Positions 1-7,157 of a stretch of 11,322 bases of DNA are shown here, in pieces. Source of the DNA: an uncultured Mycoplasmatota bacterium. Lineage in GTDB: Bacteria; Bacillota_I; Bacilli_A; RF39; UBA660. Location of the stretch: contig CAOKLK010000007.1 in NCBI GenBank assembly GCA_948469295.1, positions 1-11,322 on the forward strand, in the 5' to 3' direction. Each line of letters begins with the position of its first letter. Position 1 is the first letter of the stretch. The notes under the pieces are model-generated. The model ran no database searches. It was given only the letters and a program-made list of their open reading frames with translations, and had not been told where the DNA came from. The position numbers were made by a program, and so were the translations under genes.

Positions 1-246
1 ACTTGTCATAATAATAATAGTATTTTTAAAATCAACAGTTCTACCTTGACTATCCGTAATTCGTCCGTCATCTAAAATTTGCAACAAAATATTAAAAACA
101 TCTTTATGAGCCTTCTCTATTTCATCAAATAATACTATACTATAAGGATTTCGTCTGACTGCTTCTGTAAGTTGCCCTCCTTCATCATATCCTACATACC
201 CAGGAGGAGCTCCAACAAGTCTTGATACTTTAAAACTTTCCATATA
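1..246 (-). pseudogene. clpB: ClpB second AAA+ domain, in-frame continuation after a premature stop
   Basis: Read on the minus strand directly after the TAA at 247-249, these 82 codons stay open and in the same frame as the upstream clpB ORF. They encode unmistakable ClpB NBD2 sequence: [20 protein letters not shown], which contains the NBD2 pore loop, then [16 protein letters not shown], then the Walker B segment [11 protein letters not shown], then [20 protein letters not shown] and a sensor-1 region that is cut at the window edge. No start codon with a ribosome site lies at the junction, so independent translation is unlikely. The rest of NBD2 should lie beyond position 1. This is seen directly; whether the stop is biological or an assembly error cannot be decided here. 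Confidence 0.85.
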
Positions 247-1698
247 TTAAGAACAATAAATTCGAATCATATGTCTTTCATCATCAAATAATTCATAAGC
301 TAAACTTTTTGCAACTTCCGTTTTCCCTACTCCAGTAGGTCCTAAGAAAATAAATGAACCAATGGGACGATTAGGATCTTTAATTCCACTACGTGCTCTT
401 ATAATCGCATCACTAACTAACGTAATAGCTTCCTCTTGACCCATAACGCGTTTTTTCAAATTATCCCGTAAAGACAGTAACTTTTCCCGTTCCCCACTGA
501 CAAGTTTTTGAACAGGTATATTAGTCCATCGAGAAATAATCGTAGCAATTCCTTCTTCATCCACCACATCACTTAAAATTTGTGATTTCGTTTGTTCTTT
601 TAACAATTCCAACTCTTGCTCTAACTTAGGTATTTCCCCATGACGAAGTTTCGCTGCCACTTCCAAATCATAATTATGTTCTGCTTTATCCAAATCAAAA
701 CGGGCCTTCTCCAATTCCTCTTTCTTTTTACTAATTTTTTCTGTTAAAGTCTTCTCTTCTTCCCAAGACTTTCGCATGCCTTGTTCTTTTTGTTTCAACT
801 CACAAATTTCATTATGAATTTCATCCAATCTTTTCTTACTAATCTCATCCTTTTCCTTTTTAAGTGCTTGACTTTCAATTTCCAATCGCATAATATGTCG
901 CGTTAACTCATCCAGTGGTGCTGGAACAGAATCCATTTGCATCTTAATAGTGGCACAAGCTTCATCAACCAAATCAATTGCTTTATCTGGTAAAAAACGA
1001 TCTGTAATATAACGATCACTTAAACTAGCTGCTGACACCAAAGCACTATCTTTAATAGTTACCCCATGAAATACTTCAAAACGCTCCTTTAAACCTCTTA
1101 AAATAGTTATAGTATCTACAACATTTGGTTCCGATACCAATACCTTTTGAAAACGTCGTTCCAACGCTCCATCTTTTTCAATATATTTACGATACTCATT
1201 TAAAGTAGTTGCACCAATCAAACGAATTTCTCCACGAGCAAGCATTGGTTTCAACATATTTCCAACATCCATAGTTCCTTCTTGTCCATTTCCAACAATC
1301 ATATGAATTTCATCAATAAACATAATAATAGAACCTTCACTATTTGTTACTTCCTTCAAAACAGCTTTCAATCGTTCTTCAAATTCTCCACGATATTTCG
1401 CTCCAGCTACCAAAGCTCCCAAATCCAATTCCCAAATTCTTTTATCTTTTAAGCTACCAGGAACATCTCCTTTGATAATTCGTTGGGCAAGTCCTTCCAC
1501 AATAGCAGTTTTTCCCACACCTGGTTCTCCAATTAATACTGGATTATTCTTTGTTTTTCTAGATAAGATTCGAATAATATTACGAACTTCTTCATCTCTT
1601 CCAATAACAGGATCCACTTTATTATCCGAAACATTCTTTGTAATATCTCTTCCATATTTCTCTAAAACATTTTGATTATCATTTTCTTCAAACTTCAT
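247..1698 (-). CDS. clpB: ATP-dependent disaggregase ClpB lacking the N-domain, truncated by premature stop
   Basis: ClpB is a hexameric AAA+ chaperone that pulls polypeptides out of cytosolic aggregates together with DnaK. NBD1 is complete: Walker A GEPGVGKT at residues 57-64 and Walker B FIDE at 127-130. A long charged coiled-coil M-domain follows at about 265-385, which separates ClpB from ClpA and most ClpC proteins. NBD2 begins with Walker A GPTGVGKT at 453-460. The protein starts only about 30 residues before NBD1 ([11 protein letters not shown]), so the N-terminal substrate-binding domain of about 150 residues is absent, as in Mycoplasma ClpB. The ATG at 1696-1698 has a strong ribosome site (AAGGAGG, 1708-1714), so the short N-terminus looks genuine. 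The frame stops at residue 483 with RIYCS where the family has RIDMSEYME, and homology resumes at once. A 483-residue product would lack most of NBD2 and is unlikely to disaggregate. The promoter and CIRCE operator upstream fit heat-shock control. Confidence 0.93.
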   Translation of the reverse strand: MKFEENDNQNVLEKYGRDITKNVSDNKVDPVIGRDEEVRNIIRILSRKTKNNPVLIGEPGVGKTAIVEGLAQRIIKGDVPGSLKDKRIWELDLGALVAGAKYRGEFEERLKAVLKEVTNSEGSIIMFIDEIHMIVGNGQEGTMDVGNMLKPMLARGEIRLIGATTLNEYRKYIEKDGALERRFQKVLVSEPNVVDTITILRGLKERFEVFHGVTIKDSALVSAASLSDRYITDRFLPDKAIDLVDEACATIKMQMDSVPAPLDELTRHIMRLEIESQALKKEKDEISKKRLDEIHNEICELKQKEQGMRKSWEEEKTLTEKISKKKEELEKARFDLDKAEHNYDLEVAAKLRHGEIPKLEQELELLKEQTKSQILSDVVDEEGIATIISRWTNIPVQKLVSGEREKLLSLRDNLKKRVMGQEEAITLVSDAIIRARSGIKDPNRPIGSFIFLGPTGVGKTEVAKSLAYELFDDERHMIRIYCS

Positions 1699-1725
1699 AA
1701 TATCCCTCCTCCTTCTTATCTCTAA

Positions 1726-1754
1726 ATACTATCACTCTTTTTAGCACTTGTCAA
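1726..1754 (-). promoter_or_regulatory. sigma-A promoter of clpB
   Basis: On the minus strand there is a perfect -35 TTGACA (1749-1754), a 17-bp spacer and a -10 TAGTAT (1726-1731). TG sits one base upstream of the -10, making an extended -10. Transcription should start near 1719, leaving a short leader with AAGGAGG. The -35 lies inside the CIRCE element. Confidence 0.88.
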
Positions 1755-1767
1755 TAACGAGTGCTAA
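1741..1767. promoter_or_regulatory. CIRCE operator (HrcA binding site) at the clpB promoter
   Basis: The inverted repeat TTAGCACTT - 9 bases - GAGTGCTAA matches the CIRCE consensus TTAGCACTC-N9-GAGTGCTAA with a single mismatch. It overlaps the -35 hexamer, the expected position for repression by HrcA. In Bacillus subtilis CIRCE controls groESL and the dnaK operon, while clp genes are controlled by CtsR. Its use on clpB here implies that HrcA has taken over clpB in this lineage. Confidence 0.95.
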
Positions 1768-1786
1768 AAAATAAATTACATCTTCC

Positions 1787-1819
1787 AAAAAAATGGTCAG
1801 CTTCGGTCACCACTGAACA
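1787..1819 (-). terminator. possible terminator after the AlbA_2/ATPase gene
   Basis: Just after the stop at 1834-1836 there is an isolated GC-richer segment that can fold on the minus strand. TCAG pairs with CTGA, there is an inner UGG/CCG helix, and a bulge lies on the 3' side. A T7 tract (1787-1793) follows. The stem is short and imperfect, so the call is tentative. The same bases contain a CtsR-like repeat on the plus strand. Confidence 0.4.
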
Positions 1820-1833
1820 GCTCCAAAAAAAAA

Positions 1834-3033
1834 TTAATTTTTAATAACATATTTTCCATAACTATCATTTTTATTTGTACCAGTCCATATAATTAATTTC
1901 ATGTCAATTAAACGATTTAACAAATTTACAGTTGTTGTTTTACTACGCCCAATCACCACGCTAATTTCTTCCCTGGTAGCACCATTTCGCCCCATAATAA
2001 ATTCTATAATTTGTTGTTCTAAATAAGATAAATCATTCCACATATTCTTCAATTGCTCATTCATAGAAAAAGTATTCATTCGAATTCTCATATCAATATT
2101 ATTTTCCAAAATCAATAAAACAGAATTTTCATCTGGTTCAAAATATTGAGGTTCTTTTAAAGAATATTGCTTCATTTCATGAAAAATTCTTTTTACTCCT
2201 TCGTTTAGTTCTCGTACAATTCCAAACTCCACCAAAGTTCTAGCAATCTGAGGATTTCTAGAATATCGCTTTGATTGAATAGTGTTGATCGTAACATATC
2301 CTCCTAACTTACCAGGCGAAGAAATTTCCATTCTATTTTCATAAATTTTCACTAAAATTTGTTCTCCACTATTCGAATAATCTCGATGTGTGACTGCATT
2401 AACAAGTCCTTCATACCAGGCAAATTCTGGATATTCCAAAGTTTTCTCAAAAACTCCATTCGCATTCAAATAATTAAATTCTCGCAATTGAGAATTAATA
2501 AATTCTCGAGCTTCATTTAAAATTCGATATATATTTTTATCAAAAGTTTTCTCTTTTATTACATTCATATTAGTTCCTGTATGAAAATCATTTCCTTCAA
2601 ACTTAATAACTCGTAACCGTGCACAAGGAAAATAGATAGAAGGATTTATACCAAACAATAACATTCCCGCATTTGTAAAACGTAAAGTCCCATTTTTATT
2701 TTTTAAATATCCGCGAGCTTTTAAAACAGAAATATTATCTAAATCTGTTTCAATTTTTTTCTTAAAAATTTCTACAACCTCATGATCAATATCATCCACA
2801 CTAGAATCCATAACAATTTCCGTTTCAAAATTTCTTTCTTTTCGATCATATTCTAAACTTCGAATTTGATCATAGGTTAATTTCTTAGAAGAATCTCCTT
2901 GTCGACAATAAACTTCATCTTTCTGATTACGAACAATATAATTCATAGAGGGTTCAATGTGAAATAATAATATATGATCATCTTCATTCTTTTCATTTTT
3001 AATTTTAATCAATTCACATTCGCAAATAGGCAT
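1834..3033 (-). CDS. AlbA_2 / HATPase_c_4 / winged-helix protein, C-terminal part in the -1 frame
   Basis: This is the larger part of a COG2865-type protein, a family of predicted ATP-binding transcriptional regulators or helicase-like proteins whose role is poorly defined. After the end of the AlbA_2 domain (about residues 1-65) comes a middle region. It is followed by the GHKL-type ATP-binding motif EGLVNAVTHRDY (about 208-219), ISSPGKLGG (about 237-245), SRNPQIA (258-264) and ELNEGVKRIFHEM (about 275-287), all typical of HATPase_c_4. The last 65 residues look like a winged helix (REEISVVIGRSKTTTVNLLN). The ATG at 3031-3033 has no ribosome site in front of it and sits inside the upstream ORF, so it is not a convincing true start. 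Joined through the slippery site at 3039-3045, the full protein would have about 483 residues, close to family size. It is either a frameshift mutation, a sequence error or recoding. Confidence 0.82.
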   Translation of the reverse strand: MPICECELIKIKNEKNEDDHILLFHIEPSMNYIVRNQKDEVYCRQGDSSKKLTYDQIRSLEYDRKERNFETEIVMDSSVDDIDHEVVEIFKKKIETDLDNISVLKARGYLKNKNGTLRFTNAGMLLFGINPSIYFPCARLRVIKFEGNDFHTGTNMNVIKEKTFDKNIYRILNEAREFINSQLREFNYLNANGVFEKTLEYPEFAWYEGLVNAVTHRDYSNSGEQILVKIYENRMEISSPGKLGGYVTINTIQSKRYSRNPQIARTLVEFGIVRELNEGVKRIFHEMKQYSLKEPQYFEPDENSVLLILENNIDMRIRMNTFSMNEQLKNMWNDLSYLEQQIIEFIMGRNGATREEISVVIGRSKTTTVNLLNRLIDMKLIIWTGTNKNDSYGKYVIKN

Positions 3034-3284
3034 GGTTTTAAAAAATCCCGAACAACTTTTTGGGTATCATTTAACTTGGTAACTCCATAAGGATTAAAAC
3101 CTTCCAAAATACCATCATCCGTAATTCCTACTGCAACTACTCCACCATTGGCATTAGCAAAAGAAGCAATTTCATTAGCCAAGCGAGATAAAGTAACTTT
3201 AGCACTCTTTCGATCAAAATACAAATTCTCAGGACCTTTTAAATACTCCAAAGTCAAAGTATTATTTATTTTAGATATAGACAT
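3009..3284 (-). CDS. AlbA_2 domain, N-terminal part of the split ATP-binding regulator
   Basis: This is the 91-residue front end of the same gene. The pattern EYLKGPENLYFDRKSAK, then LANEIASFANANGGVVAVGI, then DDGILEGF is the classic start of an AlbA_2 (Schlafen AlbA_2) domain, thought to bind nucleic acid. The ATG at 3282-3284 has AGGAG eight bases upstream and a -10 TATAAT further up. The domain should continue past VVRDFLK with a beta strand. In this frame it instead runs to KPCLFANVN and stops at 3009-3011, whereas the -1 frame gives the expected FLKTMPICECELI. The switch falls exactly at T TTT TTA (3045 down to 3039) read as gaT TTT TTA, a phased -1 slippery heptamer. If slippage is not used, the product is a truncated AlbA_2 domain of no obvious use. 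Confidence 0.82.
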   Translation of the reverse strand: MSISKINNTLTLEYLKGPENLYFDRKSAKVTLSRLANEIASFANANGGVVAVGITDDGILEGFNPYGVTKLNDTQKVVRDFLKPCLFANVN

Positions 3285-3303
3285 AATATCAACTCCTAAA
3301 AAT

Positions 3304-3309
3304 ATTATA
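3304..3309 (-). promoter_or_regulatory. -10 element of the AlbA_2 gene promoter
   Basis: A perfect TATAAT lies on the minus strand 20 bases before the start codon at 3284. No convincing -35 is found at 16-18 bp spacing, so the promoter may be weak or activator-dependent. Confidence 0.5.
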
Positions 3310-3353
3310 CAATAATTTCTAATAAACCTATCATTTTAAATTTTTAAACAAAT

Positions 3354-3375
3354 AAAAAAAGTAGAAAAAATCTAC
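3354..3375 (-). terminator. terminator of the dnaB-dnaI operon
   Basis: On the minus strand, GTAGA - TTTTT - TCTAC forms a 5-bp hairpin (3361-3375), followed by T7 (3354-3360), about 20 bases after the stop of the last operon gene. The stem is short but is placed as expected for an intrinsic terminator. Confidence 0.65.
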
Positions 3376-3395
3376 AAAACAAATAATTTCACAAC

Positions 3396-4058
3396 TCAAT
3401 CGTTATTTCTTTTAAAAACCGTTCGTAACAACTTTTTATCACATTCTGTACTTCTTTCTAGATTCTTAATCAAAAGTTCTTTTTGATGTTGATAATAAGA
3501 CTCTAAAACAGGAATAGAATCTGCAATCGTTTCATAAGAAAAAACTGAATAAGAATAATCATAAAAATTATCATAAGGCAAAATGTCCCATTCCCGTTCT
3601 GGTTTGACATAATATCCATTTTCATAAACATGATATCGGGAAGAATTCACATCATATAAATATTTCTGCATCCTTAAGAAAAAAATTATAATTTGAATAC
3701 TAGAATCTTGATATAAAACTTGATAATCTTTTCCCTCTTCTAACACTCCTGGAAAGATATCCCAACACTCCTGATTTAAATGATAACGTTTCATCCAAAT
3801 ATCCCCTTCAGGATTATCTCTTGCTACATAAACACCTTGATGCTTTGAATATTTTTTATTGACTTTATAATGATAAGTTTGAAGTAACCAAGAAATATCA
3901 CTTGGTATACTAGAATCATGAATCAAAAAAAACAATTGTCTTTCAAATAAAACCTTTCCTAAATTCTGTAACAACTGATTTTCAAAAGGACAAAAAATAT
4001 CCTTACTTTGAATATATTTTTCAAATGTTTCAAAAGAAACAACATCCTTAATTTCCAT
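3396..4058 (-). CDS. hypothetical protein, third gene of the dnaB-dnaI operon
   Basis: I do not recognise this 220-residue protein. It has no signal peptide, membrane span, Walker motif or cysteine cluster that would suggest a function. It is rich in Tyr, Phe and Trp (for example YENGYYVKPEREWDILPYD around 145-163), looks soluble and ends in a basic tail (LLRTVFKRNND). The frame is open from a GTG at 4064, which overlaps the dnaI stop by one base. I prefer the ATG at 4056-4058, because AGAGGG lies eight bases before it. The near-zero distance to dnaI, the shared strand and the single terminator behind it indicate cotranscription and probably translational coupling with dnaI. That makes a link to replication initiation or DNA maintenance possible, but this rests on context alone. 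Confidence 0.75.
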   Translation of the reverse strand: MEIKDVVSFETFEKYIQSKDIFCPFENQLLQNLGKVLFERQLFFLIHDSSIPSDISWLLQTYHYKVNKKYSKHQGVYVARDNPEGDIWMKRYHLNQECWDIFPGVLEEGKDYQVLYQDSSIQIIIFFLRMQKYLYDVNSSRYHVYENGYYVKPEREWDILPYDNFYDYSYSVFSYETIADSIPVLESYYQHQKELLIKNLERSTECDKKLLRTVFKRNND

Positions 4059-4063
4059 AACCA

Positions 4064-4957
4064 CTACCCTCTTCTATTTTCACTTGTTAATTCCATAACA
4101 AAAGCTTGTTGCTTAATTCTTTCAATAATTCTTCTGGATTGAACAGTATCAATCGTTCTACCCGTATCTGCTAAATATTTTTCTAACTCCTTCAAATTTC
4201 GGTTTGAAGTAAAAAATGTTGGTAAAGAATGATCCATTCGATATTGTAAAATAGTACCAAGCACTTCATCTCTTCCCCACTCAGTTACCTTTTCAGAACC
4301 AATATCATCCAAAAGTAATAAATCCACCGTTTGATATTGTTTGATCTTTACTTCATATAATTCCCAATCATCCTTTAACATCCGTAATACTTCAGGAAAA
4401 TATACAATAAGAATCGAAACATGTTTTGTAATTTCCAATTCATGGAGCAAAGCACTTAATAAAAATGTTTTACCAGAACCAAAACTACCATGCAAATAAA
4501 GACCTTTCATATCTTTTGAAGAATCATAAGTTGAATAAAAATGATCAATCCATTTAATAACTTCCATTCGTTTTTTATCCCCTGTCATATCAATATCTTT
4601 CATTCGAGCTTGAAAAACTTTATGTGCTTGTGCATCTCTCATTTTTAAAATATTCAAATAATCTTGTTGATATCGACAAGGTCCATAAGAAAAATAAAGA
4701 TTTTCTTCTTTTCGTTCCACGATTTTAGCATGTCCTCGAAACGAATTCTTACATAAATGAAGACCTTCACAAGAATTACAATGTTCTAATTCATTTAACA
4801 CATCTTGAAGCTTTGAAGTATATTTCATACCTTCATGATCATCTAACTCTAATTTATGCAACAATTTCACAAAAGAACAATCTTTTTTTGCCAAAAGAAA
4901 ACTTTGTTCTACTTGTTGTTTTCCACTTAATTGTTGAATTTCCTCAATTTTCTGCAT
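4064..4957 (-). CDS. dnaI: primosomal protein DnaI, helicase loader
   Basis: DnaI is the AAA+ ATPase that loads the replicative helicase (DnaC in Bacillus) onto single-stranded DNA at oriC and at stalled forks, working with DnaB and DnaD. The N-terminal helicase-binding domain carries the zinc ligands expected for the family: C60-x2-C63, H76 and C94. The C-terminal AAA+ domain has Walker A GSFGSGKT (157-164), Walker B LLLLDD (213-218), a sensor-1 stretch PTFFTSNR (about 246-253) and a basic SRRIIERIK segment (274-282) containing the likely arginine finger. At 297 residues it is close to the 311 of B. subtilis DnaI. The ATG at 4955-4957 has AGGAGG seven bases upstream. It follows dnaB by 70 bp on the same strand. 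Confidence 0.95.
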   Translation of the reverse strand: MQKIEEIQQLSGKQQVEQSFLLAKKDCSFVKLLHKLELDDHEGMKYTSKLQDVLNELEHCNSCEGLHLCKNSFRGHAKIVERKEENLYFSYGPCRYQQDYLNILKMRDAQAHKVFQARMKDIDMTGDKKRMEVIKWIDHFYSTYDSSKDMKGLYLHGSFGSGKTFLLSALLHELEITKHVSILIVYFPEVLRMLKDDWELYEVKIKQYQTVDLLLLDDIGSEKVTEWGRDEVLGTILQYRMDHSLPTFFTSNRNLKELEKYLADTGRTIDTVQSRRIIERIKQQAFVMELTSENRRG

Positions 4958-4975
4958 GTCGATTCCTCCTATTCC

Positions 4976-4984
4976 ATTATATCA
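4976..4984 (-). promoter_or_regulatory. possible internal extended -10 ahead of dnaI
   Basis: TGATATAAT on the minus strand lies in the dnaB-dnaI gap after a T8 run. There is no -35, and the predicted start would fall almost on the ribosome site of dnaI (4965-4970), so a functional promoter is doubtful. Confidence 0.25.
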
Positions 4985-5027
4985 AAAAAAACAGAAAGCC
5001 AGATCCATACAATATTCCTTCTAAATA

Positions 5028-6299
5028 TTATTCATATTTTTTCAAAATACTCTCCATCTCTGCCACTTCTTCCTCACTCATTTGCTCTTTCGATAAATTC
5101 TCATGAAACCAAACTGGTTCTTCTTTTACTTCTCTTCCCTTCACAAACTTTTTGCTATATTTTTTATTTTCTTTTTCTGCAAGCGTCATAGCATCACTTG
5201 CCGTTTCAACTCCAACACGTTTCCAGTGTCCTGCCACAGTTTCTACAAATGCTACAGACAACTTATTTTCATTTTTCTTTAAAGTATAATCAATTAACAC
5301 ATTAACAACAGCTGGCTTTAAACGAAGTTCCACCAATAATTCCTCCAATAACTTTAAATCTCGATTCGTTGGATTCACACCATTATATTTACTTTTCAAA
5401 AAATCATAAGGAGCAGTATTTTCAAATACATCAATAATTCTTCCTCGTTTAGAACCATCTCCCGAAGGACTTTTTAAATATTCTGGTTGTGTTCGATAAA
5501 CCAAAGTTGGTAACTTTCCATGATTATTATATTGATAATATCTTCTTGTTTGTTTTCGTAACTCTTCTTTATCAATAGAACCTTTTTCATTAATAGTAAG
5601 TCTTAAAATTTCACACATTTTTAAAGTATCCAAACCATATACAAATGCCAAATTATTGATCAATTCCTTCATTCGTTTTCCAAAATTTCTCTCAGTAACT
5701 AACCCTTTTGGAAGACTAGAAATAATAAAATCAAAATCAACTTGATCTTGCATTGAAAGTGACAAAACTTCTCTTCCCAATGCTGCAAACGAAACATTTT
5801 CACTACTTGATTTAAAAGTAACATCAAAACTTTTCGTAATATCTATAAAATTTTTCGTATCAATTTGATAAGTTTGATATTCTTGTTTCAATAAATCATA
5901 CTCATATTTTCCAATATTATTATATAGAACTACGTTAAATATCGGATGACTAAAAAACTCCTTAGGACTCAAAGGAGAATATAATTCATAAATATAATGA
6001 TTAATTTCCCCTTCTTGAAAATATGTCTTCAAAAGACCCATTGCTTCTAAAGTCTCTCGAGCTCGTTTAATAATATCCAAATCACATTTTAAAAGAGTCA
6101 TCAAATGATGATGCGTATAATCAAGACTTACAAACTCTAAACGATCCAAATCCCTCCACAAAGTAAGATAAAGACTAATAGCTGTACTTCCAATAATTGG
6201 TTCATAAAGACTAACAACATTTTTACGATCGATTTCAGTTAAAACCGTTTTATTAACAACAATATACTGATCGGCTGGTAAAAGTGTTATCATCTTCAT
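5028..6299 (-). CDS. dnaB: replication initiation and membrane attachment protein DnaB (DnaB/DnaD family)
   Basis: This is the Firmicute-type DnaB, not the helicase called DnaB in E. coli. It acts with DnaD at oriC to recruit DnaI and the replicative helicase, and in Bacillus it associates with the membrane. Residues 1 to about 110 form the winged-helix N-domain (ADQYIVVNKTVLTEIDRKNV, then LYEPIIGSTAISLYLTLW). The C-terminal DnaD-like domain spans about 298-365 (YDFLKSKYNGVNPTNRDLKL, then VVNVLIDYTL). It carries FVETVAGHW (351-359), matching the YxxxIxxxW DNA-binding signature of the family. The tail is charged. At 423 residues it is somewhat shorter than B. subtilis DnaB (472). The start at 6297-6299 is favoured over the second Met two codons later because AGAGGTGA lies about six bases upstream. 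It is first in the operon, directly behind a strong promoter. Confidence 0.93.
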   Translation of the reverse strand: MKMITLLPADQYIVVNKTVLTEIDRKNVVSLYEPIIGSTAISLYLTLWRDLDRLEFVSLDYTHHHLMTLLKCDLDIIKRARETLEAMGLLKTYFQEGEINHYIYELYSPLSPKEFFSHPIFNVVLYNNIGKYEYDLLKQEYQTYQIDTKNFIDITKSFDVTFKSSSENVSFAALGREVLSLSMQDQVDFDFIISSLPKGLVTERNFGKRMKELINNLAFVYGLDTLKMCEILRLTINEKGSIDKEELRKQTRRYYQYNNHGKLPTLVYRTQPEYLKSPSGDGSKRGRIIDVFENTAPYDFLKSKYNGVNPTNRDLKLLEELLVELRLKPAVVNVLIDYTLKKNENKLSVAFVETVAGHWKRVGVETASDAMTLAEKENKKYSKKFVKGREVKEEPVWFHENLSKEQMSEEEVAEMESILKKYE

Positions 6300-6323
6300 T
6301 TCATCTCACCTCTTCGTGATATT

Positions 6324-6352
6324 ATTATAATAGCTCTATATATTTATGACAA
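6324..6352 (-). promoter_or_regulatory. sigma-A promoter of the dnaB-dnaI operon
   Basis: On the minus strand there is a -35 TTGTCA (6347-6352), a 17-bp spacer and a perfect -10 TATAAT (6324-6329). The -35 begins one base after the T-tract of the upstream terminator, so the two transcription units are packed with almost no spare DNA. Confidence 0.87.
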
Positions 6353-6353
6353 G

Positions 6354-6375
6354 AAAAAAACTTACCGAAGTAAGT
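6354..6375 (-). terminator. terminator of the first thioredoxin-like gene
   Basis: On the minus strand, ACTTAC - TTCG - GTAAGT forms a 6-bp stem closed by a stable TTCG tetraloop and followed by a run of seven T. The hairpin starts at the last base of the stop codon of the upstream gene. Confidence 0.9.
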
Positions 6376-7100
6376 TAACAAGATTCATCACAAGAAGAAT
6401 TTAAAAGCTCCAAAAACATATTTTGATAAATTTGAAACAACTCCTCTTGCTCCTTTTGCGAAAGTGTTTGATATCCACTTTTTTGAGTCTCTACAGTATC
6501 GACATGAAGATCCAAAATCTTTCCTTCCCGAATAGTGATTACCGTCGGAGCATATAACCGTGTCTTTTTAGTATCTATCTTTTTTTGAGACTTATTTGTT
6601 AAATAATAAGGTTCTAACACTTCATCTAATTTTTTCAAAATTTCTTGATAAGCACGTGTTCCTTCTTTTTTTACAACAACTTGATCATTATCATCCAAAT
6701 CAAGTTCATCACGAATTTCCTTAATATTAACATAATTGATTTCCCCTAAATTAGTACTTTCAGCAGCACGTAAAAGCATAGGTACAGCACTTCGACACCA
6801 AGGACAATCAGAAAATCCAAAATAAATAACACCCGTTCCATTTTCTAAAAACGAAACTATTTCATCATCAGTTTTATAAACAATTGGATTCTTTTCATTT
6901 ACAATAACTTCTGGATAATTCATTTTATTATTTTCATTCATCACACCATTTAAAGATTCATATTCCTCTTTAAATTTCATTGCATCACTTGGAAGAATAG
7001 GATTTTCCTCATTTTCTCGAATTGCCATGACTCCAAGCATCATAGCAAGCGTCATAAGTCCTGCTACAATAAATAATAAAATTCTTTTATTTTGATCCAT
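6375..7100 (-). CDS. membrane-anchored thioredoxin-like protein, paralogue 1
   Basis: This is a 241-residue protein with an uncleaved N-terminal membrane segment (about 7-26, LLFIVAGLMTLAMMLGVMAI, no lipobox Cys) and an outward-facing thioredoxin fold. The core reads GVIYFGFSDCPWCRSAVPML with the redox motif C99-P-W-C102. APTV at 184-187 supplies the usual cis-proline (P185) facing the active site. The juxtamembrane part (MKFKEEYESLN, then NPIVY) is shared with the paralogue at 10128-10820. It may work in extracytoplasmic thiol-disulfide exchange; the exact substrate is unknown. An insert rich in acidic and Lys residues lies between the active site and the cis-Pro. It ends in SSCDESC, an additional cysteine pair (C237, C241) absent from the paralogue. 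It has its own promoter and terminator, so it is monocistronic. Confidence 0.85.
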   Translation of the reverse strand: MDQNKRILLFIVAGLMTLAMMLGVMAIRENEENPILPSDAMKFKEEYESLNGVMNENNKMNYPEVIVNEKNPIVYKTDDEIVSFLENGTGVIYFGFSDCPWCRSAVPMLLRAAESTNLGEINYVNIKEIRDELDLDDNDQVVVKKEGTRAYQEILKKLDEVLEPYYLTNKSQKKIDTKKTRLYAPTVITIREGKILDLHVDTVETQKSGYQTLSQKEQEELFQIYQNMFLELLNSSCDESC

Positions 7101-7125
7101 TCTTTACTTCACTCCATTTAACAAA

Positions 7126-7154
7126 ATTGTACTAATCTTTCCCATGATTTGCAA
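7126..7154 (-). promoter_or_regulatory. sigma-A promoter of the first thioredoxin-like gene
   Basis: On the minus strand there is a -35 TTGCAA (7149-7154), a 17-bp spacer and a -10 TACAAT (7126-7131), all within the 57 bases between this gene and the end of the Rieske oxidoreductase gene. GGAGTGA follows upstream of the ATG. Confidence 0.8.
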
Positions 7155-7157
7155 GAT

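Noticed and set aside
1472..1675. Plus-strand ORF opposite clpB
   Set aside because: It is a shadow of a well-identified coding region on the other strand, with no ribosome site or recognisable product. The same applies to the plus-strand ORFs over dnaI, dnaB and the Rieske gene.
3009..3011. TGA read as Trp (Mycoplasma code) to explain the broken AlbA_2 frame
   Set aside because: Trp is encoded by TGG throughout, and TGA ends several intact genes (stops at 3396, 9118, 10872). Reading through TGA would not restore the homologous frame anyway.
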